From: Plotosus lineatus
Lineage: Eukaryota; Chordata; Actinopteri; Siluriformes; Plotosidae
DNA length: 64,000 nt
NCBI GenBank assembly: GCA_024760905.1
Contig: CM045735.1
Span: 33,009,749-33,073,748 of the forward strand
Reading direction: 5' to 3'
The position numbers were made by a program, and so were the translations under genes. Shown here piece by piece: positions 21,223 to 32,793 of the stretch (position 1 is the stretch's first letter; each line of letters opens with the position of its first letter). Below the pieces are notes generated by a model. The model did not search any database. It worked only from the letters and a program-made list of their open reading frames with translations, and was not told the origin of the DNA.

Positions 21223-22124
21223 ATAATGAAACTTAATAGGGTGAATTAGGTCCGAAGGATATTTTAGAATGAACTTTATGCTGATTCATACCTATAAGGA
21301 TTTATCTGGGTTTATGATTGTAAATAGGTAGGTTGGGCCTTTTACACCCGAGCCGAGTGGCTCATCAGGCCGGTGCTTATCCCCGGTCATGAGCACAGCA
21401 CCCTAACGACTACGCCACAGGCACCAATGGTAAATAACATTGTAAAAAATTAGGAAAACTCTGGTTTGTTTCAGAGAATTTACAGTCATGATTACTTGGC
21501 TGTGGGTTTGTACAAGATTGAACCCTGATATTCACTATGGATCACCTCACTTCATTTCAGTTACAGTTTCAGGGTAATGAAGGTGCTCGATCACTGCTTC
21601 AGCATTTACCTTAGGCTTTAAACCCATTTCTGTTTCATCGTCGAATAAAATAATGATAACATCAATTGGCCAAGAAGTTATTCAGGTTTTTTTAAGCAAA
21701 AGCTACAGATTAACAGACAGGATTTCACAACATGTTACAGATTTCACTGGTACAATCCGTGATCATTTGCTTTGTTTCAACATGTTAAAACTAATTGCTT
21801 TTAAGGTAATTCTTGATAAAAGTTTAGGGTGAAAAGCACCCCCCCCACACACACACTTTTTTAATGATTATGCAACATTTGTTAGCTTTTTATCTATGTT
21901 CTATGTTCTCCTGGAATCATTTCCACATCTCATGGTACAAGAAGGAATAATAAACTTTGACCTTTAGGTGCTGATGTGGCTAGTTTGTGGGATCACTCAC
22001 GCTTTGTGGCAGTTTTTCATTTACACTGGGCTGTTTTTTTTTTTTTTTTTTTTTTAGTATTGTTTCTATATTCTTTGGCTTTTCTTCCATCAATTGGAGA
22101 ACGTGGAAGGATGAATATGCACAT
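21223..22124. other. Non-coding; tRNA-like fragment at 21349-21427
   Basis: On the minus strand 21349-21427 reads GTGGCGTAGTCGTTAGGGTG, an A-box-like start of a tRNA or SINE head. No full cloverleaf. The rest is unrecognised. Confidence 0.4.
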
Positions 22125-22166
22125 GATGTATAGCTCTTCTTCTTCTTTTACTTTCGGCTGCTCCCT

Positions 22167-23537
22167 TCAGGGGTCGCCACAGCAAATCATCCGCCTCCAC
22201 CTCACCCTGTCCTCCGCATCTTCTTTTCTGACTCCAACGACCTTCATGTCTTCCTTCACCACATCCATAAAGCTCTTCTTCGGTCTTCCTCGAGGCCTTC
22301 TGCCTGGTAGTTCCAACCTCAGCAGCCTACTACCAATATACTCACTATCCCTCCTCTGAACATGTCCAAACCATCTCAATCTAGCCTCTCTGACTTTGTC
22401 TCCAAAACATCTTACGTGGGCTGTCCCTCTGATATACTCATTTCTGATCCTATCCATCCTCGTTACTCCCAGGGAGAACCTCAACATTTTCATCTCCGCT
22501 ACCTCCAGCTCTGCCTCCTGCCTTTTCCTCAGCGCCACTGTTTCTAAGCCATACAACATCGCTGGCCTCACCACCATCTTGTACACTTTTGCCTTCATTC
22601 TTGCTGACACTCTCCTATCGCACATCACACCGGATACTTTTCTCCAACCATTCCAGCCTGCCTGCACACGCTTCTTCACCTCTTTTCCACACTCTCCATT
22701 GCTCTGGATTGTTGAGCCTAAGTACTTAAAATCCTCCACCTTCGTTATCTCTGCTCCCTGTAACATCACCGTTCCTCCTGGGTCCTTCTCATTCACACAC
22801 ATGTATTCTGATTTTCTGAGGCTAACCTTCATTCCTCTCCTTTCCAGGGCATACCTCCACCTCTCTAGATTTTCCTGCACTTGTTCTCTGCTCTCACTAC
22901 AGATCACAATGTCATCTGCAAACATCGTAGTCCATGGAGATTCTTGTCTCACCTCGTCTGTCAGCCTGTCCATCACCATAGCAAACAAGAAGGGGCTCAG
23001 AGCTGACCCTTGATGCAGTCCCACCTCCACCTTGAATTCGTCGGTCACACGGACAGCACACCTCACCACTGTCTTACATCTCTCATACATGTCCTGCACC
23101 ACTCTAACATACTTCTCTGCCACTCCAGACTTCCTCATGCAATACCACAGTTCTTCTCTTGGCACCCTGTCATATGCTTTTTCCAGATCCACAAAGGCAC
23201 AATGTAGCGCCCTCTGACCTTCTCTGTACTTCTCTATTAACATCCTCAAGGCAAACATTGCATCTGTGGTGCTCTTTCTTGGCATGAAACCAAACTGTTG
23301 TTCACAAATGCTCACCTCTGCCCTTAGTCTAGCTTCCACTATTCTTTCCCATAACTTCATCGTATGGCTCATCAACTTTATCCCTCTGTAGTTGCTGCAA
23401 CTCTGCACGTCTCCCTTGTTGTTAAAAATGGGCACCAGCACACTTCTCCTCCACTCCTCCGGCATCTGCTCACTCTCTAGTACCTTGTTGAATGTTCTTG
23501 TCAGAAAATCTACTGCTACCTCTCCTAGACACTCCAT
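22167..23537 (-). pseudogene. RTE LINE ORF, reverse transcriptase part
   Basis: 456 open codons. RT motifs in order: NYRGIKLMSHTMKLWERI, EQQFGFMPRKSTTDAMFALR, FVDLEKAYDRVPREELWYCM (first catalytic Asp), GLHQGSALSPFLFAMVMDRL, and MFADDIVICSES (the FADD catalytic pair). Thumb and C-terminal part follow with LRWFGHVQRRDSEYIG and the end RRMICCGDP. Every residue expected for catalysis is present; only the frameshift at its upstream edge separates it from the endonuclease. Large plus-strand ORFs over this region are antisense shadows. Confidence 0.9.
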
Positions 23538-25165
23538 ACCTCCACAGGTATATCATCAGGACCAACTGCCTTTCCATTCTTCATCCTCGTCAATGCCCTT
23601 CTCACTTCACCCTTACTGATCTTTGCTACATCCTGCTCCTCAATGGTTACCTCTTCTACTCTTTTTTCTCTCTCATTTTCCTCATTCATCAGCTCTTCAA
23701 AGTACTCTTTCCATCTTCCCAGCACACTTCTGTCATTAGTCAATACAGTTCCCTCTCTGTCCTTTATCAATCTAACTTGCTGCACGTCCTTCCCATCTCT
23801 ATTTCTCTGCTGTGCCAACCTGTATAGATCATTTTCTCCCTCTTTACTATCCAACCTATCATACAAGTCATCATACGCCCTCTGTTTGGCCTTAGCCACT
23901 GCTACTTTCACCTTACGCTGTGTCTCCCTGTACTCCTGTTTACTCTCTTCGGTCCTCTCAATGTCCCACTTCTTCTTGGCTAACCTCTTCCTTTGTACAC
24001 ACTCCTGCACTTCCTCATTCCACCACCAAGTCTCCTTATCTACTTTCCTTCCAGAGGACACACCAAGTACTCTCCTACCTGTGTCCCTGATCACATTTGC
24101 TGTGGTTGTCCAGTCATTTGGAAGCACTTCCTGGCCACCCAAAGCCTGTTTCAACTCCTCCTTGAAGACAACACGACACTCTTCCTTTTTCAGCTTCTAC
24201 CACTTTGTCTTCTGCTCTGCCTTTGCCTTTTTCACCTTTCTCACCATCAGAGTCATCCTGCACACCACCATCCTATGCTGTTTGGCAACACTCTCACCCA
24301 CGATGACTTTGCAGTCACTGACTTCCTTCAAATTACATCGCCTACACAAGATGTAGTCTACCTGTGTGCTCCTACCTCCACTTTTATAAGTTACCCTATG
24401 CTCCTGTTTCTTCTGGAAGAAAGTATTCACCACAGCCATTTCCATCCTTTTTGCAAAATCTATGAACATCTGTCCTTCTGCGTTCCTGTCCTGGATACCA
24501 AACCTGCCCATCACTTCCTCGTCCCCTCTGTTGCCTGCACGAACATGTCCATTGAAGTCTGCACCAATGACCACTCTTTCACCTCTGGTGGTACTCTGCA
24601 TCACTTCATCTAAGTCACTCCAGAATCTCTCCTTCTCTTCTAGCTCACATCCTGCCTGTGGGGCATAAGCACTAACAACATTGAGCATTACACCTTCAAT
24701 TTCTAACTTGAGACTCATCACTCTGTCTGACACTCTTTTCACTTTTAGAACATTCCTGACAAACTCCTCCTTCAAGATGACTCCGACTCCATTTCTCTTC
24801 CCATCAACACTGTGATAAAATAGCTTAAACCCTGCTCCTAAGCTTTTAGCTTTGCTACCTTTCCACCTGGTCTCCTGAACACACAGTATGTCCACCTTCC
24901 TCCTCTGCATCATGTCAACCAGCTCTCTACCTTTTCTGTGCATAGTTCCAACATTCAAAGTCCCCACTCTCAGTCCTAGACTCATGCCTTTCCTCTTCTC
25001 TCTCTGCCTATGGACACGCCTCCCACCTCTCCTTCTTCGACGTCTTCGACCAACAGTAGTCCAATTTCCATCAGCTCCCTGTTGATTGACAGCACTGATG
25101 GCGGTCGTTGTTAACCCGGGCCTCGACCGATCCGGTATGGAGGTAATACTTTTGATTTGCATCAT
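23525..25165 (-). pseudogene. RTE LINE ORF, endonuclease and linker part
   Basis: N-terminal arginine-rich stretch (RRRRRRRGGRR), then the APE-type endonuclease: VGTLNVGTM, ILCVQETRWKG (catalytic Glu), VIGADFNGH (Asp-x-Asn), VDYILCRR and a final KQHRMVV where most APE enzymes have SDHR. The linker is Lys/Glu-rich (about 23525-24190) and ends at the RT start (GKAVGPDDIPVEVW). The frame is interrupted by one stop near 24197, where the sister copy has Trp (TGG to TAG), and resumes in the same frame. At about 23532 a missing T relative to the sister copy shifts the frame into the RT part. Confidence 0.88.
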
Positions 25166-25883
25166 AAATAATTGGCATTGGTTTTACGTCGGATGCCCTT
25201 CCTGACACAACCCTCTGCATTTCTCCGGGCTTGGGACCGGCATGAGGGGGAGAGACACTGGTTAGTACCCCCCCACCTCATGGCTGCATTTCACAGGATG
25301 TATAGCTCAACTAATTTAAATCGGTAATGCTGCATGTTAAGCATTCTTTAACTTAAAATGGTTAATGCATTATTTTTAAAGAATTTCAGATCTAATATTA
25401 CAGCAATGTTACCAAACTAGCTAAAACAAGGCTTAACTGATTGTCGGCCAAGATAAAAGAAAAAACAAAACTGAAGAAAAGCATCTCTGCTGACCAATGT
25501 TCATCCCATCCATAGAATAATAAATGGAATAATAATAAGAATAATAATTAGCTCATTATTAATCCATCTGAACAAATATGTTAGTTTGAACAAGCTGGCA
25601 ATTATGTTTTGTATGTTTATGTACAAAGGTGGGGGGGGGGGGGGGTCATGCCGAGGGAGCGCATTCTTCTTCTTGCCCTTCAGGGGTCGCCACAGCGAAT
25701 CATCTGCCTCCATCTCACCCTATTCTCTGCATCTTTTTCTCTTACACCAACTGCCTTCATGTCGTCCTTCACCACATCCATGAATTGTCTCTTTGGTCTT
25801 CCTCTAGGCCTTCTGCCTGGTAGTTCCAACCTCAACATCCTACTACCAATATACTCACTATCCCTCCTCTGTACATGTCCAAA

Positions 25884-27568
25884 TCATTTCAATCTATCCT
25901 CTCTGACTTTGTCTCCAAAACGTCTTACATGTGCTGTCCCTCTGATGTGCTCATTCCTGATCCTATCCATCCTCATTACTCTCAAAGAGAACCTCAACAT
26001 TTTCATCTCTGCTACCTCCAGCTCTGCCTCCTGTCTTTTCCCCAGGGCCACTGTTTCTAAACCATACAACATCGCTGGCCTCAACACCGTCTTGTACACT
26101 TTTCCTTTCATTTTTGCCTATACCTTCCTATCACACATCACACCGGACACTTTTCTCCAACCATTCCAGCCAGCCTGCACATGCTTCTTCACCTCTTTTC
26201 CACACTCTCCATTGCTCTGGATTGTTGAGCCTAACTACTTAAAATCCTCTACCTTCCTTATTTCTGCTCCTTGGAACCTCACCGTTCCTGTTGGGTCCTT
26301 GGCATTCATACACATGTATTCTGTCTTACTGAGGCTAACCTTCATTCCTCTCCTTTCCAGGGCATACCTCCACCTCTGTAGGTTTCCTGCACTTGTTCTC
26401 CGCTCTCACTGCAGATCACAATGTCATCTGCAAACATCATAGTCCATGGAGATTCTTGTCTAACCTCGTCTGTCAGCCGAGGACACATCACCACAGCAAA
26501 CAAGAAGGGGCTCAGAGCTGACCCTTGATGCAGTCCCACCTCCACCTTGAACTCTTCTGTCACACCGACAGTACACCTCACCACTGTCTTACATCTCTCA
26601 TACATGTCCTGCACCACTCTAACATACTTCTCTGCTACTCCAGACTTCCTCATGCAATACCACAGTTCTTCTCTCGGCACCCTGTCATATGCTTTCTCCA
26701 GATCCACAAAGGCACAATGCAGCTCCCTCTGACCTTCTCCATTAACATCCTCAAGGCAAACACTGCATCTGTGGTGCTCTTTCTTGGCATGAAACCAAAC
26801 TGTTGTTCACAAATGCTGACCTCTGTCCTTAGTCTAGCTTCCACTATTCTTTCCCATAACTTCATCGTATGGCTCATCAACTTTATCCCTCTGTAGTTGC
26901 CACAACTCTGCACGTCTCCCTTGTTCTTACAAATGGGCACCAGCACACTTCTCCTCCATTCCTCTGGCATCCTATCACTCTCTAAGACCTTGTTAAATGT
27001 TCTTGTCAGAAAATCTACTGCTACCTCTCCTAGACACTTCCATACCTCCACCGGTATGTCATCAGGACCAACTGCCTTTCCATTCTTCATCCTCTTCAGT
27101 GCCCTCCTCACTTCACCCTTACGAATCATTGCTACTTCCTGGTCCTCAACAGTCACCTCTTCTACTCTTTTTTTCTCTCTCATTTTCCTCATTCATCAGC
27201 TCTTCAAAGTACTCTTTCCATCTTCCCAGCACACTTCTGTCATCAGTCAATACATTTCCCTCTCTGTCCTTTATCAATCTAACATGCTGCATGTCCTTCC
27301 CATCTCTATTTCTCTGCTGTGCCAACCTGTATAAATCATTTTCTCCCTCCTTACTTTCCAACCGAGCATACAAGTCATCAAACGCGCTCTGTTTGGCCTT
27401 TGACACTGCTACCTTTGCCTTACGCTGTGTCTCCCTGTACTCCTGTTTACTCTCTTCGGTTTTCTCAATGTCCCACTTCTTCTTAGCTAACCTCTTCCTT
27501 TGTCCACACTCCTGCACTTCCTCATTCCACCACCAAGTCTCCTTATCTACTTTCCTTCTCGATGACAC
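25884..27568 (-). pseudogene. RTE LINE linker and reverse transcriptase, second copy, several frameshifts
   Basis: Linker (27146-27568), then RT in pieces: 26650-27192 (KAVGPDDIPVEVWKCLGEVA, EQQFGFMPRKSTTDA), 26342-26707 (DLEKAYDRVPREELWYCM, MFADDIVICSESGE), and 25884-26111 (thumb). Frame changes lie near 27170, 26690-26730 and 26340. The VMDRL motif is altered to VMCPRL. Not functional. Confidence 0.85.
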
Positions 27569-28658
27569 ACCTACCCGTCTCCCTGATCACATTAGCTGTA
27601 GTTGTCCAGTCATCTGGAAGCACTTCCTGACCACCCAAAGCCTGTTTCAACTCCTCCTTGAAGACAACCCGACACTCTTCCTTTTTCAACTTCCACCACT
27701 TTGTCTTCTGCTCTGCCTTTGCCTTCTTCACCTTCCTCACCATCAGCATCATCCTGCACACCACCATCCTATGCTGTTTATCAACACTCTCACCCGCTAC
27801 TACTTCGCAGTCACTGACTTCCTTCAAATTACATCGCCTGCACAAGATGTAGTCTACCTGTGTGCTCCTACCTCCACTTTTATAAGTCACACTATGCTCC
27901 TCTCTCTTCTGGAAGAGAGTATTCACCACAGCCATTTCCATCCTTTTTGCAAAATCTACCAACATCTGTCCTTCTGCGTTCCTGTCCTGGATACCAAACC
28001 TACCCATCACTTCCTCGTCCCCTCTGTTTCCTGCACCAATATGTCCATTGAAGTCTGCACCAATGACCACTCTTTCACCTCTGGGGGTACTCTGCATCAC
28101 TTCATCTAACTCCCTCCAGAAGCTCTCCTTCTCTTCTCGCTCACATCCTGTCTGTGGGGCATAAGCACTAACAACATTGACCATCACACCTTCAATTTCT
28201 AACTTGGGACTCATCACTCTGTCTGACACTCTTTTCACTTCTAGAACATTCCTGACAAACTCCTCCTTCAAGATGACTCCGACTCCATTTCTCTTCCCAT
28301 CCACACCATGATAAAACATCTTAAACCCTGCTCCTGTGCTTCTAGCCTTGTTACCTTTCCACCTGGTCTCCTGAACACACAGTATGTCCACCTTCCTCCT
28401 CTGCATCATGTCAGCCAGCTCTTTACCTTTTCCTACCATAGTTCCAACGTTTAAAGTCCCTACTTTTAGTCCTAGACTCATGCCTTTCCTCTTCTCTCTC
28501 TGCCTACGGACACGCCTTGTGCCTCTCCTTCTTCGACGTCTTCGACCAACAGTAGTCCAATTTCCATCAGCACCCTGTTGGTTGACGGCACTGATGGCGG
28601 TCATTATTAACCCGGGCCTCGACCGATCCGGTATGTCATTCTTTCTTGTGATTCGCAT
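27543..28658 (-). pseudogene. RTE LINE endonuclease part, second copy
   Basis: 371 open codons cover the whole endonuclease and the start of the linker: RRRRRRRGTRR, VGTLNVGTM, ILCVQETRWKG, VIGADFNGHIG, VDYILCRRCN, DKQHRMVV. Unlike the first copy it reads through EQKTKWWKLKKEE without a stop. It ends at a deletion/frameshift near 27560 (CVIEKESR). Confidence 0.88.
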
Positions 28659-28780
28659 GTTTTATTTGGCATTTGTTTTACGTCGGATGCCCTTCCTGAC
28701 GCAACCCTCTGCATTTATCCGGGCTTGTGACCGGCGTGAGGGAGAGACACTAGTTTGTGCCCCCCCCTCACGGCTGCATT

Positions 28781-30000
28781 ATAGAAAATGAATGAATGAA
28801 TAACTTAAAACGGTTACCTGTAAAACAAAAAAATTATGTTGGCTTTTGTTGAGATTTTCTCAGATTTGAGGCTTTGAGTGCAGTCCTTTATATCACGGAC
28901 TCCAACTCTTTAAAAAAATTTTTTTTATTCTTACATTTAGTAATATATTAGTAAGTATATTAGTAAGAATTGTTTTATGATATTTAATTTTTCCAATAAC
29001 TAATAAAATAAAAATAGTTATTGGACTCTACTTGCTGTGGGTTCAGCAAAATATTATCAGCCATTAGATATTTCATCAGATTCCCATCAGGAGGTAAAAA
29101 AGGAAGCTTTGCTAAATCCAGCCGACCACTTTGAAAACAAGTCTACATTTTCACACTCTGCCTTCATGAATTCTTGGCACTTGGAGCTAATGACAAGTCA
29201 ACAAACAACCAACATGCTTTTCCAGCATGGTTAAAGCTGCCACGGAAGACGGCAACAACAAACAGATCTGTTTTGAGAATGAAGTTGAGTGATTCATCAT
29301 TAAAAAGACCTGGAATGCTTTGAGCAAAAGAAAGACAGAAATGTGTGTCCAAATTGTCCTGTGGCTAAATCTACAAGCTGTAGTCTGGATGCATATACAA
29401 CAAAACAAGTGATGAGATAAACGACTAGTCATGTCCAACTGATGGAAAACAGGAGGGGTGCCAGGCTTTTGGCTACATAGTATGATTAATACACTCACCA
29501 GTGTAATATGAGGTTTTGAGTACAGCATGTATTTGCTTAAAACATTAAATTCTGTACCACCGCAGTGGCTATATAGGTATTCATTCATTTGTTTAGAAAA
29601 ACTGCTATTACTAAGAGAAGACTGAGTCATATTTCTGTATCATTGACATTAAGTATGAAGGGGTGGTTTATAATCATGAACTAGACTTTGGCATCTCGTG
29701 CCTCTCAGAGACCGTGAACAGGGGCGTTTTCTGGAATTTGTTCGGGAGGAGAAGTGACTCTTGGACTAGATTCTTCTCTGAGTTCTTATGTCTTAGCAAC
29801 AATCATAAATGTTTCAAAGGAGTCCATGAGCCAATGATGAAGCTGAGACTTGTATGTCAGCCGATCAGACCGGGCATGTTTATGACTGCAGTATGGATGT
29901 GTCAACAGTTTAAATGAGGCCTGAGCAGTTTCAATTTCTGTGATTAATTCTAGAAGAATGAGTGTTTTATATATATATATATATATATATCTGTCTGCTG
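28781..30000. other. Non-coding, unrecognised; (AT)n at 29967-29991
   Basis: No supported exon. An open minus-strand frame of 147 codons (29187-29630) has no recognisable motif and no splice sites; probably chance. Confidence 0.4.
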
Positions 30001-30004
30001 TCTG

Positions 30005-30345
30005 TCTTCCTTTCGGCTTTTTCCCCTTTTACTTGGGAGTTGCCACAGCGAATCATCTGATTCGCACATTTGATTTGGCAGAGGTTTTTACGTCGAATGC
30101 CCTTCCTGTCACAACCCTTTTAGCAAGGGACAGAAACACGCTGACGACTTTGCAGCCTACTCTTTACGAAAGTCAGCAATGGTTCTTTTACATGCCTCTC
30201 ACCATATACAGTGAGAGACATGGCCCGCCTTTGATAGGGGGGGGGGGGGGGAAGAGAATGACAACCTTGTGGAGAGTGGGACTCGAACCCCCAACCTTTG
30301 GATCAGCGATCCAGCGCCCTATACCACTAGACCACCACTGCCCTA
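30005..30345 (-). mobile_element. SINE family 1 (RTE-linked), complete, inside an (AT)n tract
   Basis: Minus-strand head GGCAGTGGTGGTCTAGTGGT (end near 30345), B box GGGTTCGAGTCCC, body, RTE 5' match (GGCATTCGACGTAAAAACC) and RTE 3' match ending CCGAAAGGAAG near 30010. (AT)n lies on both sides (29967-29991 and 30344-30429), so it either inserted into an AT repeat or the duplicated target expanded. A G-run of about 14 replaces part of the body at 30237-30250. Confidence 0.9.
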
Positions 30346-30350
30346 TATAT

Positions 30351-30429
<79 letters not shown>
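30344..30429. repeat. (AT)n microsatellite
   Basis: About 40 AT units, almost uninterrupted. Confidence 0.97.
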
Positions 30430-30432
<3 letters not shown>

Positions 30433-30820
30433 CAACATTTAAATGTTTCTAAATTACTAATATTACCTGGAAGTGACTTTAATCTAAATAGTGTGAGATA
30501 TATGCCAATATCTTAAATACCAAGATACTTTATGATGTGACATTATGGGCCATTTCAATGTACTATACATATGTAATGCAGTGCTGTAATACTGTGCTAA
30601 TTATTTACATTAGCACATTTTCACATTTGCCTGATGAGGCATTCCTGTTGGAATGGTTTGTGTGGAAGTCACTGGTTCAAGATACTGTATCTGACTCGGG
30701 CCAACAAAAAGCTGTCATGACTCGCAAGAGGATATGATTCTCTCATCATAAAGAATTACATGTTTGAACCTGTGTATGTTTGTTACTCTTACAACTATTC
30801 TCCCCAATTGTTATCAAATA

Positions 30821-31298
30821 CAGGGATCCCTCACTACTTCGCGCTTCAATTCATGCGGCTTCAGTGCATGGCAGTTTAAAAAAAAAATAATAATAAATAA
30901 ATATTCATCGAATTAAAAATAATGAAATTAAGGAAGAAAGGAGCAAAAAGTTGAGGAAAATGCCACAAAAACAAGGCCAATTATGCAAAACAAAAACAAA
31001 AAACACAAATTCTCCCATCAAACTAGTTACATCGTTGCATCTGTGCACGTATGTGTCTTATGCAATACCATCTGTATGTGTGTGTATTTATATTTTATTT
31101 ACATCTTATGTTATTATTTTAATGTTTAATTGTTATTGTAAGCATTTATAGCATTGACTATGTATTTATTGATATTATATACACATATACATGTACGTAT
31201 ACGTCAATCTGGGTGAGGGGGGTGATCCTACTTCGCGGATTTCGATGGTCGTGTGGGGATCTTGATCCCAATTAACCGCGTAAAGTGAGGGATCCCTG
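30821..31298. mobile_element. pogo/Tigger-type MITE with CAGGGATCCCTCAC termini
   Basis: Starts CAGGGATCCCTCACTACTTC and ends AGTGAGGGATCCCTG; the outer 14-15 bp are an inverted repeat, flanked by TA at 30819-30820 and 31299-31300. 478 bp. The interior has no coding potential. The TIR style and TA target fit the pogo branch, but it is a different family from the MITEs at 17.6 and 36.5 kb. Confidence 0.8.
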
Positions 31299-31304
31299 TA
31301 TTTG

Positions 31305-31615
31305 CCAAACAGCCTATACCCGTTAGGGTCACAGGCAGGCTGAAGTCTATCACAGCCAACACTAGGTGGTTACACCCCGAACTTCTCATTAGTCCATTGC
31401 AGGGTCAACACAAAACCATTCAGACTTACGCCTAGGTGCAATTTGGAATTTCCAGTTAAGCATAACTTGCATGTTTTTGGACTGTGAGTGGAAACCAGAG
31501 CACGTGGAGGAAACCTATGCAAGCACAGGGCGGGCATGCAAGCATGGGGAGGACATGCAGACGCCACACAGAAACAGATGAGTTTGGGGCTTTAACCCAT
31601 GACCACCTTCTTCTT
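31305..31615 (-). mobile_element. tRNA-derived fish SINE, family 2
   Basis: Minus-strand copy next to the MITE: CAATTTGGAATTTCCAGTTA, CATGTTTTTGGACTGTGAGT, AGCACGTGGAGGAAACC, and a decayed head near 31600 (GGGGCTTTAACCCATGACC). Confidence 0.7.
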
Positions 31616-31631
31616 CTTGTAATAATAATTA

Positions 31632-32413
31632 CAGTGGCACCTCACTTTACGAAATTAATCCGTTCCAGTGCCTTTTCTGTAACCTGCATTTTTCGTAATT
31701 TGAATGGCATTTTACATATAAAACGTGTGATTTCCAATACTACCCCTAAACCCTTTAAAAATTATAAAAGCGTACCTTTTTTCAGACCTCCTTTTGCTTC
31801 AATATCGTACCAATGGTGGACGGGTTTGGCCATATTCCTTTGTGATATCACTTGAGCCCGTTTCTTCTCACTCACACCGGAAATCACACACGCTTGTGTG
31901 TGTGCGTGCGCGTGTGCGTGTTTGTGTGCACACGTGTGTTGACCATGTCTTCTTAGAAGAGTTATAATCTTACACATGTTTATGGAAGGTTAAAAGCCTG
32001 AGTCAAGAAATAAACCATGAAGCAACAGTAACTCTGTCCTTTACACGAAAAGCATCATGGTAGATGCAGCTCCATAAAAGTCAATGGGAGGGAGCTGCAT
32101 CATCCGTCCTAGCCAATGGGAGTCGAGTGGGGCGAGATGTTGGAATAGCCAATGGGAGGGAGCTGCGTCATCCCTTCTAGCCAATGGGAGGCCAGCGGGG
32201 CGGCATGTTGGAAGATAGCCAATGGGAGGCCAGCGGGGCAGGATGTTGGGAGATAGCCAATGGGAGAGCAACTCGTGCATTGTTTGAATTTTTGAGATTG
32301 TGCTTTTGTAACGTGAACTTGTTTCGTATCCTGAGAAAAATATTTTAGGAAAATGTTTTTCGTAACCTGGATTTTTTTGTTTGCTGGGACTATCGTAAGG
32401 TGAGGTACCACTA
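31632..32413 (-). mobile_element. Tigger-type MITE with internal CCAAT repeat array
   Basis: Left end CAGTGGCACCTCACTTTACG and right end CGTAAGGTGAGGTACCACTA are imperfect inverted repeats flanked by TA (31630-31631 and 32414-32415). 782 bp. On the minus strand, through a frameshift, ITKEYGQT and TIGTILKQKE (about 31790-31850) are the helix-turn-helix of a Tigger/jerky transposase. So it is an internally deleted derivative like the copies at 17.6 and 36.5 kb, but a different subfamily. Confidence 0.8.
32075..32275 (+). repeat. Array of six AGCCAATGGGAG-type units inside the MITE
   Basis: Units of about 30-38 bp start with (A/G)GCCAATGGGAG at about 32112, 32148, 32180, 32217 and 32255, and a first unit reads AGTCAATGGGAG at about 32080. 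CCAAT is the core of the NF-Y binding site. The intervening parts (GGAGCTGCATCATCC, CCAGCGGGGCGGCATGTTGG) repeat imperfectly too. Confidence 0.85.
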
Positions 32414-32762
32414 TATATGTAAATAAATAAAAGTTGGGGGTTTTTTTGTCCTTTTTGTGGCATTTCTAGGATTTCAGAATTGGCGACTGCCAAATCGTGT
32501 TTGTCAGCTGTTTCGAATAAACTATTATCCACGCAGGGTAAGAACAAATAGGTGCGACAATTAGATGGTGAACTAGATGTTTCTAACTGTTGGCTACTAT
32601 TGAATTCAGTAGCACCCAAAGAGGCTGAGCCATATATATAGCACACACGAATAGAAGTTACTAAAGTGAGGTGTTTTTTTTCTTTTACTTTTAAAACATG
32701 TTGGATGTAGTGCAGGTGAGCAAGTGTAACGGCTTCTCTTTAAATCACGTCAATTGTTTCCG

Positions 32763-32793
<31 letters not shown>

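Larger units (their letters stand above)
22125..25308 (-). mobile_element. RTE-clade LINE, near full length, with target duplication
   Basis: The element proper is 22137-25296 (3160 bp), bounded by the perfect direct repeat GATGTATAGCTC (22125-22136 and 25297-25308). Transcribed leftward: a GC-rich 5' UTR of about 130 bp, one long gene with apurinic-type endonuclease then reverse transcriptase, and a very short 3' UTR (GGCGACCCCTGAAGGGAGCA) ending in (AAG)n, as is typical of RTE elements. Compared with the neighbouring copy at 25.7-28.8 kb the gene shows only one nonsense change and one 1-bp deletion. Confidence 0.93.
25666..28780 (-). mobile_element. RTE-clade LINE, second copy, more decayed
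   Basis: Same family and orientation as 22137-25296. The 5' end (GGCTGCATT..., 28735-28780) and the 3' tail (GGCGACCCCTGAAGGGCAAG) are both present, so it is essentially full length. No clear target duplication was found. It lies only about 360 bp from the first copy, in tandem orientation, separated by unrelated AT-rich sequence and a G-run (25629-25645). Confidence 0.9.

Noticed and set aside
26997..28109. Plus-strand ORF of 370 codons (and others at 23643-24613 and 22396-23013)
   Set aside because: They are exactly antisense to the LINE endonuclease/RT gene; Ser/Leu-rich composition is the mirror of its Lys/Glu/Arg-rich codons.
29187..29630. Minus-strand ORF of 147 codons
   Set aside because: No motif, no splice sites, no conservation evidence; length is compatible with chance.
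29940..30452. Plus-strand ORF of 170 codons with YIYIYI ends
   Set aside because: It reads antisense through a SINE and two (AT)n tracts.
32041..32646. Minus-strand ORF of 201 codons
   Set aside because: It runs across the CCAAT repeat array and the MITE end into unrelated sequence; composition is repeat-driven.
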